Source: Fibrobacter sp. | GTDB lineage: Bacteria > Fibrobacterota > Fibrobacteria > Fibrobacterales > Fibrobacteraceae | Assembly (NCBI GenBank): GCA_017550445.1 | Contig: JAFZOV010000109.1 | Span: 1-11,271, forward strand | Reading direction: 5' to 3' | DNA: 11,271 bases | Part shown: positions 1 through 5,723 of the stretch, in pieces | How the letters are laid out: each line of letters starts with the position of its first letter | Numbering within the stretch: the first letter of the stretch is position 1 | Position numbers and translations under genes: made by a program | The notes under the pieces: model-generated | What the model saw: the letters and a program-made list of their open reading frames with translations, nothing else | What the model was told of the DNA's origin: nothing | The model's database searches: none

Positions 1-506
1 CACTTGCCAAGCAACTTGAACGGCACCATAATGCGGTGCGTAAACACGCCTTCGGGGACCGTACCGATGGTATCGCCCGCAACAACCACGTCGCCAGCCT
101 TAGCCACCGGAGTAAATGCCCACTTCTTGTCGCGCGGGAGCGCCTTCAAATACTTACCACGCTGCAGGAAGAAGCCGCATTCTTCGGCAAGCTTCGGGAG
201 CGGGTTCTGCAAACCGTCAAAAACCTGGGTCAAAAGGCCGGGGCCAAGTTCCACAGACAAAAGTTCGCCGGTAAATTCCACTTCGTCGCCGGTCTTAAGG
301 CCGGTGGTGTCTTCGAACACCTGGAGTTCAGCGTAGTCGCCACGGATACGGATGACTTCGCTCTTAAGCGGGATTATTTCGGTCTTGCCTTCTTTATTCT
401 TCTGAGAAAGTTTGGCATAAGCCACTTCGTTCTGAGATACGGCGGATTCGAACTTGACTCGAATCAAGTTACCGTTCACGCCGGTGATTTTTCCGATACT
501 AGCCAT
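1..506 (-). CDS. atpA: V-type ATP synthase subunit A, N-terminal part (cut by window edge)
   Basis: This is the first 168 residues of the catalytic A subunit of a V/A-type ATPase, which couples ATP turnover to H+ or Na+ movement across the membrane; the rest lies beyond the left edge. The translation begins MASIGKITGVNGNLIRVKF, the usual start of the N-terminal beta-barrel domain. Near residues 86-104 it reads ELGPGLLTQVFDGLQNPL, a strongly conserved A-subunit stretch, and then enters the A-type non-homologous insert (FTPVAKAGDVVVAGDTIGTV). The nucleotide-binding P-loop is not in the window. The ATG at 504-506 is supported by a GGAGGT ribosome site at 516-521, nine bases upstream. It is the third gene of a minus-strand operon after atpE and the DUF2764-like gene, 17 bases behind the latter's stop. 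Family assignment is firm. Confidence 0.95.
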   Translation of the reverse strand, partial: MASIGKITGVNGNLIRVKFESAVSQNEVAYAKLSQKNKEGKTEIIPLKSEVIRIRGDYAELQVFEDTTGLKTGDEVEFTGELLSVELGPGLLTQVFDGLQNPLPKLAEECGFFLQRGKYLKALPRDKKWAFTPVAKAGDVVVAGDTIGTVPEGVFTHRIMVPFKLLGK

Positions 507-515
507 TGAAAATGG

Positions 516-521
516 ACCTCC
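516..521 (-). promoter_or_regulatory. Shine-Dalgarno site of atpA
   Basis: On the minus strand this reads GGAGGT, nine bases before the atpA ATG. It begins just downstream of the preceding gene's stop codon (524-526), so one transcript probably serves both genes. It is the strongest ribosome site in the ATPase cluster, which fits high translation of the A subunit. Confidence 0.8.
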
Positions 522-523
522 GG

Positions 524-1072
524 TCATTCCTGCGGAGCCTGTGAGGCATAGGCAGGATCGTTTGCATTAATAACACTTAATACGGCAGCGTCGCCCGCAC
601 TCTCGGAGAGGCGAGCCCAACGCTCACAAATCTGAAGCTTGATCGCATACGCATAGACATGCTTGACAGTCCCCTCGCCTACTCCGGCAAGGTAATCTAC
701 AAGCCAGAAACGGGCCTTGTCGATATCCAGCTCTTTTTCCATCGGATTCGACTTGGCAAACGCGTCCTGAATCATCTTGGCAAAGGTAACGTCGTAGCCA
801 GGGAAGGACCTCTCCGTAAAACGGACTTCGGGGCCCCATGCCGCAGCACGGAGCCTACCCGAAACATTCTTCATCTGGATTTCGTGAGCCTGGTAAGCGG
901 CCACGAACTCATCGTCACATTCTTCGCCTGCGAGAAGTGCATCCAGAGCAGCGAGCTCGGATTCTTCTAGCATACCAATACAGCGGTGGCGGAACTCTTC
1001 CATGGTGAGCGGCGGAACATCGCCCAGCTCAATCATCGGGAGAGAGGCCATCAAGTAAGAAGGAGAACTCAT
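524..1072 (-). CDS. DUF2764-like V-ATPase operon protein
   Basis: A 182-residue acidic protein with no signal peptide or membrane segment. Its N-terminus, with YLMASLPMIELGD followed by PPLTMEEF (about residues 6-27), resembles the opening of DUF2764 proteins, which in Bacteroidota and some other anaerobes are encoded inside V-type ATPase operons. The same slot between E and A is held by an uncharacterised gene in Chlamydia. Its place between atpE (18-base gap) and atpA (17-base gap) makes co-expression and a role in the complex likely. Because no recognisable subunit C is seen here, it could be a diverged C/d-like (central-stalk cap) subunit; that part is inference. The ATG at 1070-1072 is chosen because it is just upstream of the conserved YLMASLP stretch. 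Its ribosome site is weak (AAGG about 12 bases upstream), suggesting coupling to atpE. It looks short compared with what I recall of Bacteroidota members. Confidence 0.75.
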   Translation of the reverse strand: MSSPSYLMASLPMIELGDVPPLTMEEFRHRCIGMLEESELAALDALLAGEECDDEFVAAYQAHEIQMKNVSGRLRAAAWGPEVRFTERSFPGYDVTFAKMIQDAFAKSNPMEKELDIDKARFWLVDYLAGVGEGTVKHVYAYAIKLQICERWARLSESAGDAAVLSVINANDPAYASQAPQE

Positions 1073-1090
1073 AGTCGTTCGAAGCCTTGC

Positions 1091-1693
1091 TTACTTAGCC
1101 TGTGCTGCTGCGTTTACCACGCGGGAAAGTTGCGGACGGAGCAGTGCCGAAAGAGCATCGGCCATGGCTGCTTCGGTAAATTCGTGAGTGACCTTGCCGC
1201 CATCGAGCTTGACGCGGAAGCCGAACTTGACACCCTTGTCGCTTTCGAGCTTGACGCCGCCTTTAAGCTGCTTGGCAAATTCGCCCATCACAAAGGAGCT
1301 GAGCTTGCGTGCGTCGGCATCGGAGAAATCCACTTCGATGTCGGAGGAATAATTCTTAGCGAGAGTGAGGAGCATGGACTTCACCGTGGATTCGTCGAGG
1401 GACTTTTCCACTTCGAGGTTCAGAAGATCCATAATCATCTTTTCGAGATTCTTGCCCACAGAGAGCAACAAGTCGCGTGCAGCCTGTTCAAGAGTGCGTT
1501 CACTACGTTCTGTAAATGCTTCTGCGTCCTTATCGGCCTTTTCCAGTTTGGCGCTAGCCTCGGCTTCGGCAGCCTTCACGATTTCGGCTGCTTTTTCCTT
1601 GGCCTTGGCAATGATTGCCGCGGCGTCGTTTTCTGCTTTATCGACGGCATCTTTCTGGATGCGTTCCATAAGGGCTTGCAAGTTTTCTGCCAT
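1091..1693 (-). CDS. atpE: V-type ATP synthase subunit E
   Basis: A 200-residue peripheral-stalk subunit E, which with subunit G-type helices holds the A3B3 head against rotation. Residues about 1-85 are a long charged, Ala/Lys/Glu-rich helix (AKAKEKAAEIVKAAEAEASA and onward), typical of the stalk coiled coil. Residues about 90-200 form a mixed alpha/beta C-terminal domain that would contact the head, ending with a helix after FTEAAMADALSALLRPQLSR. The length matches bacterial E subunits (about 190-210). The start ATG at 1691-1693 has GGAG at 1701-1704, seven bases upstream. It appears to be the first gene of the operon, preceded by 218 AT-rich bases carrying a candidate promoter. Sequence conservation in E subunits is low, so the call rests on helix composition, length and gene order together. 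Confidence 0.88.
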   Translation of the reverse strand: MAENLQALMERIQKDAVDKAENDAAAIIAKAKEKAAEIVKAAEAEASAKLEKADKDAEAFTERSERTLEQAARDLLLSVGKNLEKMIMDLLNLEVEKSLDESTVKSMLLTLAKNYSSDIEVDFSDADARKLSSFVMGEFAKQLKGGVKLESDKGVKFGFRVKLDGGKVTHEFTEAAMADALSALLRPQLSRVVNAAAQAK

Positions 1694-1743
1694 ATATCAT
1701 CTCCAAATGACGTTTCCAAAAGATTCCAATAGCAAAAAACGCA

Positions 1744-1760
1744 CCAAAAGAGTCTTTTGG
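1744..1760. repeat. 17-base perfect palindrome in the atpE leader
   Basis: CCAAAAGA-g-TCTTTTGG, two perfect 8-base arms around one central base. It sits between the candidate promoter (1776-1805) and atpE, probably within the first 30 transcribed bases on the minus strand. A further copy of one arm, CCAAAAGA, lies at 1716-1723. A one-base centre is poor for an RNA hairpin (the inner pairs would have to open) but ideal for a dimeric DNA-binding protein, so an operator is the more natural reading. No regulator can be named. Confidence 0.45.
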
Positions 1761-1775
1761 GAAAATTTCGATAGT

Positions 1776-1805
1776 AATATACAAGTAATTTTTACCAAAA
1801 ATCAA
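1776..1805 (-). promoter_or_regulatory. candidate promoter of the V-ATPase operon
   Basis: On the minus strand TTGATT (1800-1805) and TATATT (1776-1781) are separated by 18 bases, close to a sigma-70 type arrangement. Upstream of it (about 1806-1860) the DNA is full of A/T runs resembling an UP element. Expected transcription would start near 1769, giving a leader of about 75 bases before atpE. Because the whole gap is AT-rich, chance matches are possible. Confidence 0.35.
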
Positions 1806-1857
1806 AAAAATTGGCAAATTTTTTGAAATAATGGATAAAATCGTCGAAATTGGCGAT

Positions 1858-1875
1858 AAAAACGCAAATTTTGCG
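1858..1875 (-). terminator. possible weak terminator after folC
   Basis: On the minus strand CGCAAAATTTGCG (1863-1875) is followed by TTTTT (1858-1862). Only about four pairs can form with a realistic loop, so the hairpin is weak. It lies 37 bases past the folC stop and upstream of the atp promoter candidate. Partial read-through from folC into the ATPase genes would be expected. Confidence 0.25.
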
Positions 1876-1911
1876 AAAATTAAAGTTTACAACCTTTCGT
1901 TTTATGAAAAA

Positions 1912-3207
1912 TTAGCGGTGTTCGTTTGTCGTAGGATGTAAAACCCGGAAAAAAGCTAAACCGTCAAAATCATCCTTAAGTGCCTGGACAGTCTCGCCTA
2001 TCATATATAGGCTGCCCGTTACAAGAACCGGAACCTTTTCATTTTCTGAAAAAACGGCGGCAGAAACCTGGTCCAGGTATTTTCGACTGAGTTCACCCTC
2101 GCTTGCCACATTCAATCCCAGATTCGAGAGTTCCGAACGCAAATCGTCCAATTCGCGGAAACGCGGGTAAGGAGTCTTGGTGATATGCCAGTGGCTCACA
2201 AACGGGGCCATCAGCTTGAGCATTTCGCCCACGTCTTTGTCCTTGAGGGCTCCGAAAACGCAGTGGAACTTGGTGCCGGGGTAATACTCAGCCAAGGTTT
2301 CAACCAGGCGACGCACCGCATGGGAATTGTGAGCTCCATCGAGAATGTAGCGGACTACCCCATTTTTGTCGGAGAGCTGCTGCATGCGGCCCGCCCAGGA
2401 GCGGGTTTCCAGGGTTTTAAGAGCCAAGGCATCGTCATAGGGACGGTCGCCCCTCAGCATAAAGCACTCGGCGGCAGCCAGCGAAAGGCTCGCATTTTCA
2501 ATATAATGGTGGCCCAGATTCGGGAGCTTGATATCATCGCGGATTGCAGGAGCGATACATTCGGCGTCATGCTCCTTGGCAAATGCGCAGGCATCGGCCA
2601 AAAGCGCGTCCGATAGGCCACCGACGATGAACGTTTTGTTGTGGCGACGATCCGCTTCCACTATCGCCATTTTCTCTTTGAGGATGGCGCTTTCGGTGGG
2701 GCCAAGGATTTCGGTATGTTCCAAGCCAATACTTGTAAGCACCACGATATCGCCACAAGCGACAGCGGTACTGTCCAGACGACCGCCCATGCCCGCTTCC
2801 ATCGACACAACATCTACACCCTGCTCGGCGTAATAAAGGAACGCGACCAAGGTCAGCACTTCAAAGAAAGTCGGTTCAACAGCCACTTGTTTTGCGGCAT
2901 CCTGCACGCGAAGCAAAAGTCTTTCTAAATCAGCATCGTCAATCGGAATGTCATTAATACGGATGCGCTCGCGAAGGCTTACCAGATGTGGGCTCGTGAA
3001 AAGGCCAGTCTTAAAGCCATGCGCCTGCAAAATGCCCGCAAGGTAGTAGCTCGTGGAGCCCTTGCCATTTGTACCTACGATATGAATTGTCTTGAACTTG
3101 CGTTCGGGATTTCCAAGAGCGTCACAAAGTTTTCGTGTCGATTCAAGCCCAGGCACCATGCCGAACATGAGCCTAGAATTCAAAAAATCCATACCAGGTG
3201 ATTGCAT
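1912..3207 (-). CDS. folC: bifunctional folylpolyglutamate / dihydrofolate synthase
   Basis: A 431-residue Mur-ligase-family enzyme that adds glutamate to dihydropteroate and/or tetrahydrofolate using ATP, in the cytoplasm. Visible motifs in order: NSRLMFGMVPGLE (10-22), typical of FolC N-termini; the P-loop GTNGKGS (45-51); TSPHL (71-75); FFEVLT (114-119); MEAGMGGRLDST (136-147); GLEHTEILG (161-169); the linker WAGRMQ (271-276); and the C-terminal domain DGAHN (290-294), whose Asp and His are conserved. Length is normal. Two starts are possible: ATG at 3207 or ATG at 3192 (MDFLNSRL). Neither has a good ribosome site, and TATATT lies 5 to 10 bases upstream of the first, so the message may be nearly leaderless. 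folP, the preceding enzyme of the pathway, lies about 4.7 kb away on the other strand, so the two are not co-transcribed. Confidence 0.95.
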   Translation of the reverse strand: MQSPGMDFLNSRLMFGMVPGLESTRKLCDALGNPERKFKTIHIVGTNGKGSTSYYLAGILQAHGFKTGLFTSPHLVSLRERIRINDIPIDDADLERLLLRVQDAAKQVAVEPTFFEVLTLVAFLYYAEQGVDVVSMEAGMGGRLDSTAVACGDIVVLTSIGLEHTEILGPTESAILKEKMAIVEADRRHNKTFIVGGLSDALLADACAFAKEHDAECIAPAIRDDIKLPNLGHHYIENASLSLAAAECFMLRGDRPYDDALALKTLETRSWAGRMQQLSDKNGVVRYILDGAHNSHAVRRLVETLAEYYPGTKFHCVFGALKDKDVGEMLKLMAPFVSHWHITKTPYPRFRELDDLRSELSNLGLNVASEGELSRKYLDQVSAAVFSENEKVPVLVTGSLYMIGETVQALKDDFDGLAFFRVLHPTTNEHR

Positions 3208-3280
3208 GCACCAAATATAAGAAATTCAATCAGTTGCATTCGCAAGAAATTCCGATGAAACAAATTTATTTTTCACCCCA

Positions 3281-3318
3281 TGCATATAAATTTCATCACA
3301 CAGCCGTTCTTATATGCA
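3281..3318. repeat. inverted-repeat unit 1 of 3 (TGCATATAA arms)
   Basis: Left arm TGCATATAA (3281-3289) and right arm TTATATGCA (3310-3318) are perfect 9-base complements around a 20-base centre. It shares its GCATATAA arms and 35-36 base span with the two units downstream, while the centre is unrelated to theirs. Confidence 0.7.
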
Positions 3319-3377
3319 CAAAACCTCATTTCACAAACAAACTATCATCATTCTGTTTCAGAAAATCATCAATAAAA

Positions 3378-3412
3378 GCATATAAATAGCCTCGAAAACG
3401 AGATTTATATGC
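3378..3412. repeat. inverted-repeat unit 2 of 3, with nested hairpin
   Basis: Arms GCATATAAAT (3378-3387) and ATTTATATGC (3403-3412) are perfect 10-base complements. The centre contains a second pair, CTCG (3391-3394) and CGAG (3399-3402), around an AAAA loop. If transcribed, the unit folds as a 10-pair stem, a three-base bulge (AGC, one side), a 4-pair GC-rich stem and a tetraloop. It is the best conserved of the three units. Confidence 0.75.
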
Positions 3413-3451
3413 CCAATCGGACTTGAACGGCACTCAAAAATGCACACACAT

Positions 3452-3486
3452 ACATATAAAAATGCATTTTTTCCTGTTTTATATGC
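3452..3486. repeat. inverted-repeat unit 3 of 3
   Basis: CATATAAAA (3453-3461) and TTTTATATG (3477-3485) are perfect 9-base complements. The next outer pair is A/C where the other two units have G/C. Span and arm sequence match the two units upstream. It ends 54 bases before the endA start codon, so it may influence endA transcription directly. Confidence 0.7.
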
Positions 3487-3540
3487 TCACCCCTCTAAAA
3501 AACGTTATTTTTGAGAGAAAAAGCAAGTAAATCATTCCTT

Positions 3541-4263
3541 ATGAAGTTTTGGGCCATCATCTTTTTAATATTGACGGTCTCGGTAGTATGGTCTCGCGTA
3601 GACCCGACCGCCGCTCCGCAGCATTACAACTACCGCGATGCTAGTAAGCAGCTCAGGCGCGTGTATTACGGCGAACTGCAGGAGACGCTTTACTGTGGTT
3701 GCAAATACGACGATAAGAAGAATGTTGACTTTTCTAGTTGCAACTTCAAGCCCCGCGAAAACCCGAACCGCAAAAGTTTTAAGCGCGCCGAGCGCATTGA
3801 ATGGGAGCACATGGTGACCGCCCACAACATGGGGCAACACCTTCCCTGCTGGCACGATGGTGGCCGCAAAAACTGCAGCGCCAATGACACAACCTTCAAG
3901 GTGATGGAAGGTGACATGCACAACCTATACCCCGCCATTGGCGAAGTAAACGGGGACCGAAACAATTTTATGTACAGCCAGTGGACTAACGACCCTGAGC
4001 CCATGTACGGCGGATGCAAGACCATTGTGGATTTCAAGCTGAAAAAGGCGCAGCCGCGCGAAGAAGCCCGAGGAATCATTGCTCGCGCGCACTTCTATAT
4101 GGAAAAGACATACGGTGTTAATTTGTCTAAACAGGATCGAAAGCTTTTTGAAACCTGGGACAAGATGTACCCCGTTACCGAGAAGGAATGCGAACGAGAT
4201 CGACGGATTTTTAAGGTTCAAGGGGACCACAACCCGTTTGTGTACGAGAAATGTAGTAAATAA
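3541..4263 (+). CDS. endA: secreted endonuclease I (EndA/NucM-type DNase)
   Basis: A 240-residue His-Me-finger nuclease that cuts DNA non-specifically, probably in the periplasm or outside the cell. Residues 1-18 (MKFWAIIFLILTVSVVWS) form a hydrophobic export signal or anchor. The catalytic segment is RIEWEHMVTAH (85-95), equivalent to the EWEHVVPA motif with the general-base His at 90. It is followed by DMHNLYPA (125-132), GEVNGDRNNF (134-143), ARAHFYM (181-187) and GDHNPFV (228-234), all in the family order. Eight cysteines (52, 54, 67, 103, 112, 159, 217, 238) suggest disulfides in an oxidising compartment. Length agrees with E. coli EndA (235). The frame extends upstream to a TTG at 3511, but the ATG at 3541 places the signal peptide at the N-terminus and is preferred, although no clear ribosome site precedes it. 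It appears to be transcribed alone; its role could be nutrient DNA breakdown. Confidence 0.93.
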   Translation: MKFWAIIFLILTVSVVWSRVDPTAAPQHYNYRDASKQLRRVYYGELQETLYCGCKYDDKKNVDFSSCNFKPRENPNRKSFKRAERIEWEHMVTAHNMGQHLPCWHDGGRKNCSANDTTFKVMEGDMHNLYPAIGEVNGDRNNFMYSQWTNDPEPMYGGCKTIVDFKLKKAQPREEARGIIARAHFYMEKTYGVNLSKQDRKLFETWDKMYPVTEKECERDRRIFKVQGDHNPFVYEKCSK

Positions 4264-4301
4264 CTAACATTTTTCAGCGATGGCCATATTGATTCTAGAA
4301 T

Positions 4302-4328
4302 TTGTCGATACTGACCATAAGTTATTAT
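4302..4328 (+). promoter_or_regulatory. possible promoter of the tilS-ftsH-folP-cdaA cluster
   Basis: TTGTCG (4302-4307) and TATTAT (4323-4328) are 15 bases apart, shorter than ideal. This is the best candidate in the 90-base gap between endA and tilS. No terminator hairpin is visible after endA, so read-through from endA is also possible. Confidence 0.25.
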
Positions 4329-4340
4329 CTTTGTGGTGTT

Positions 4341-4346
4341 AAGGAG
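4341..4346 (+). promoter_or_regulatory. Shine-Dalgarno site fixing the tilS TTG start
   Basis: AAGGAG lies seven bases before TTG at 4354. The open frame extends upstream to GTG codons at 4333 and 4336, but those would place this ideal ribosome site inside the gene and have no site of their own. TTG is therefore the likely start. Confidence 0.7.
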
Positions 4347-4353
4347 TTTTCGT

Positions 4354-5706
4354 TTGTCTTTTGACATCGCAGATAATGTTCGCCGACATGGGTTCAAGCG
4401 CCTGCTGCTTGCGGTTTCGGGCGGTCTAGATTCTATTTGTTTGGCGCATTATTTCATTGAAAATCGAGAAGCGCTCGGGATTGAATGGCTGGGGATTGCG
4501 CATGTGCATCATGGGCTGCGCGAAGGTACCGCAGATAGGGATGCGGAATCTGTTGAAGCGTTTGCGAAGGCGCATAACGTTCCGTTTTTTTTGAAGAAGT
4601 TGGATGGCGAGGCGCTAAAGTCTGCGGAAGGTTCGCTTGAAGAGAATGCAAGAGAGGCAAGGTATACGGCTCTTTTTGATGTTATTGGAAAGGAGATCCC
4701 CGGTCAAGCCGGGGATGACATTAGCAGGACAGAGGACGACATTTGTGAGAACGGGGATGACTCTCATCTAGTCATCGTCACGGCGCATCATGCAGGCGAT
4801 CAGGCAGAAACCATGTACATGCGGTTGCGACGCGGAACAACACTCGCGGGACTGAGGGGGATTCAAGAGTTAAGAGTTTTGAGTAATGAGTTGTCGGCAG
4901 TGAGCCAGGGCGTTGCGGGGCTGGCGTCTGAAGCCCCGCTAGAGGGGGTAGCGGATGCCGCACACGGCAGAAGCGAGGGGGAAACATCCCCTCTGCCCAC
5001 TGCCTACTGTCTACTGCCTACGATTTCCCTCTATCGTCCTCTATTAAGCGTGACGCGCGCAGAACTACTCGCCTACGCTCGTGAACATAATCTCACCTGG
5101 TGCGAAGACGAAAGCAACACCGATGTAAAATTTGCAAGGAACAAGATTCGGCACGAATTTCTCCCCCACTTGGAAGATTCTTCCCCAGGGGCAACAAAGC
5201 AACTTTGCAGAATTGCGGAGTTAGCGGATAAGGCGTATGGGAAAGTGATGAGTACTTGTAAAGCTCTTTTTAATTCTGTTTTGCAGCGACAAGAGGAGAT
5301 GCCCGGTCAAGCCGGGCATGACAAGAAAGATGCGGGAATGACAAATAACGAAAAAAACAATAATGGATTGCTTCTCCCCAGAGGGGATAACTCTACTAAG
5401 GCAACAAGTTGCCAAGTATCGTTTAGCTTCGCTCGCAATGACGTGCAATTAAACAAAAAAGCTCTTCGCAAAATTCTTCTCGCTCACACAGATGCAGACC
5501 TTTCGGAGATGTTCCGTTTATGGCTTTCGGAGCTAGGTTTTCGCTTCCCAATTGGATTCTTTTACGACCAAAACGAGCCTGCCCATGTTAAAATTCCCGT
5601 ACGCGCAGCTTACCGCAAGCGTTCCATCTTAAAAATGGGCTCTACCATCAGAATTTGCGAATTTGAAAGCGTTGAGGATGCCTTAAAATTTGTATCTTGC
5701 AAGTGA
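4354..5706 (+). CDS. tilS: tRNA(Ile)-lysidine synthase with three repeat-derived insertions
   Basis: TilS attaches lysine to C34 of the tRNA-Ile CAU anticodon, using ATP, so that it reads AUA; it is normally essential. The 450-residue protein has the PP-loop SGGLDS (22-27), VHHGLRE (51-57), the adenylation motif AHHAGDQAE (144-152), RRGTTLAGLRG (159-169), RPLLSVTRAE (228-237) and FARNKIRHEFLP (260-271), then a TilS C-terminal domain. Three stretches interrupt the family pattern without breaking the frame: about residues 114-137 (EIPGQAGDD...), 171-223 (up to TAYCLLPT) and 313-365 (EEMPGQAGHD...FARNDVQ). Their DNA consists of palindromes and short tandem repeats also found between genes in this window. 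All three fall between conserved motifs or in the divergent C-terminal region, so activity is probably kept. The gene ends 17 bases before ftsH and likely shares its transcript. The start is TTG. Confidence 0.93.
   Translation: MSFDIADNVRRHGFKRLLLAVSGGLDSICLAHYFIENREALGIEWLGIAHVHHGLREGTADRDAESVEAFAKAHNVPFFLKKLDGEALKSAEGSLEENAREARYTALFDVIGKEIPGQAGDDISRTEDDICENGDDSHLVIVTAHHAGDQAETMYMRLRRGTTLAGLRGIQELRVLSNELSAVSQGVAGLASEAPLEGVADAAHGRSEGETSPLPTAYCLLPTISLYRPLLSVTRAELLAYAREHNLTWCEDESNTDVKFARNKIRHEFLPHLEDSSPGATKQLCRIAELADKAYGKVMSTCKALFNSVLQRQEEMPGQAGHDKKDAGMTNNEKNNNGLLLPRGDNSTKATSCQVSFSFARNDVQLNKKALRKILLAHTDADLSEMFRLWLSELGFRFPIGFFYDQNEPAHVKIPVRAAYRKRSILKMGSTIRICEFESVEDALKFVSCK
4696..4761 (+). repeat. 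GATCCCCGG-type palindromic element inside tilS (insertion 1)
   Basis: ATCCCCGG (4696-4703), loop TCAAG, CCGGGGAT (4709-4716), followed by GAC: a member of the palindrome family also at 5299, 9586, 9633 and 11063. A decayed right-half copy, GGGGATGAC, ends at 4761, suggesting a doubled element. It encodes IPGQAGDD and the following acidic stretch, replacing what is usually a short link before the AHHADDQAE-type motif. Confidence 0.8.
4870..5022 (+). repeat. composite repeat insertion 2 inside tilS
   Basis: About 150 bases between codons for GLRGI and SLYRPLL that do not fit TilS. It contains an 8-pair hairpin, GCGGGGCT (4915-4922) with AGCCCCGC (4932-4939). It ends in four tandem heptamers at 4993-5020 (CTGCCCA, CTGCCTA, CTGTCTA, CTGCCTA). 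Parts look like noncoding repeat sequence read through in frame. Segment ends are approximate, set by where family motifs stop and resume. Confidence 0.65.
5290..5445 (+). repeat. composite repeat insertion 3 inside tilS
   Basis: This begins with ATGCCCGG (5299-5306), loop TCAAG, CCGGGCAT (5312-5319), the closest relative of the element at 4696. A right-half remnant follows (GCGGGAATGACA, 5332-5343). Then come a CCCC-AGA-GGGG hairpin (5376-5386), a perfect palindrome GGCAAC-AA-GTTGCC (5400-5413), and an ATTGC (5367-5371) ... GCAAT (5435-5439) pair that may bound another palindromic repeat. The whole stretch is read in frame within the TilS C-terminal half. Confidence 0.7.
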
Positions 5707-5723
5707 ACGTATAAAAGGAATTT

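Larger units (their letters stand above)
3208..3540. other. gene-free divergent region between folC and endA
   Basis: These 333 AT-rich bases separate folC (leftward) from endA (rightward). I find no coding gene: the only long frame, on the plus strand from 3198, has no recognisable motif and no ribosome site. The notable content is three inverted-repeat units listed separately at 3281-3318, 3378-3412 and 3452-3486. The promoters of both flanking genes must lie here or in the flanks. A TATATT at 3212-3217 on the minus strand could be the folC -10 box, but no good -35 box is seen with it. Confidence 0.7.

Noticed and set aside
986..1732. 248-codon plus-strand frame opposite atpE and the DUF2764-like gene
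   Set aside because: It is a mirror of two genes with family features on the other strand; its Phe/His/Cys-rich translation is typical of antisense frames.
3198..3389. Small plus-strand gene of 63 codons
   Set aside because: No ribosome site, no recognisable motif, composition of spacer DNA, and it runs across inverted-repeat unit 1.
3281..3486. CRISPR-like array upstream of endA
   Set aside because: The repeated arms alternate in orientation, are only 8-10 bases long, and the intervals vary (60 and 39 bases between units). CRISPR repeats are longer and direct, and no cas gene is near.
3511..3540. TTG start for endA at 3511
   Set aside because: It would add ten mostly polar residues before the signal peptide and has no ribosome site; ATG 3541 gives a normal exported nuclease.
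4993..5020. Heptamer tandem repeat as a phase-variation switch for tilS
   Set aside because: Only four imperfect units, and turning off tilS would be expected to be lethal. It is better explained as a captured repeat; kept only as a curiosity in the findings.
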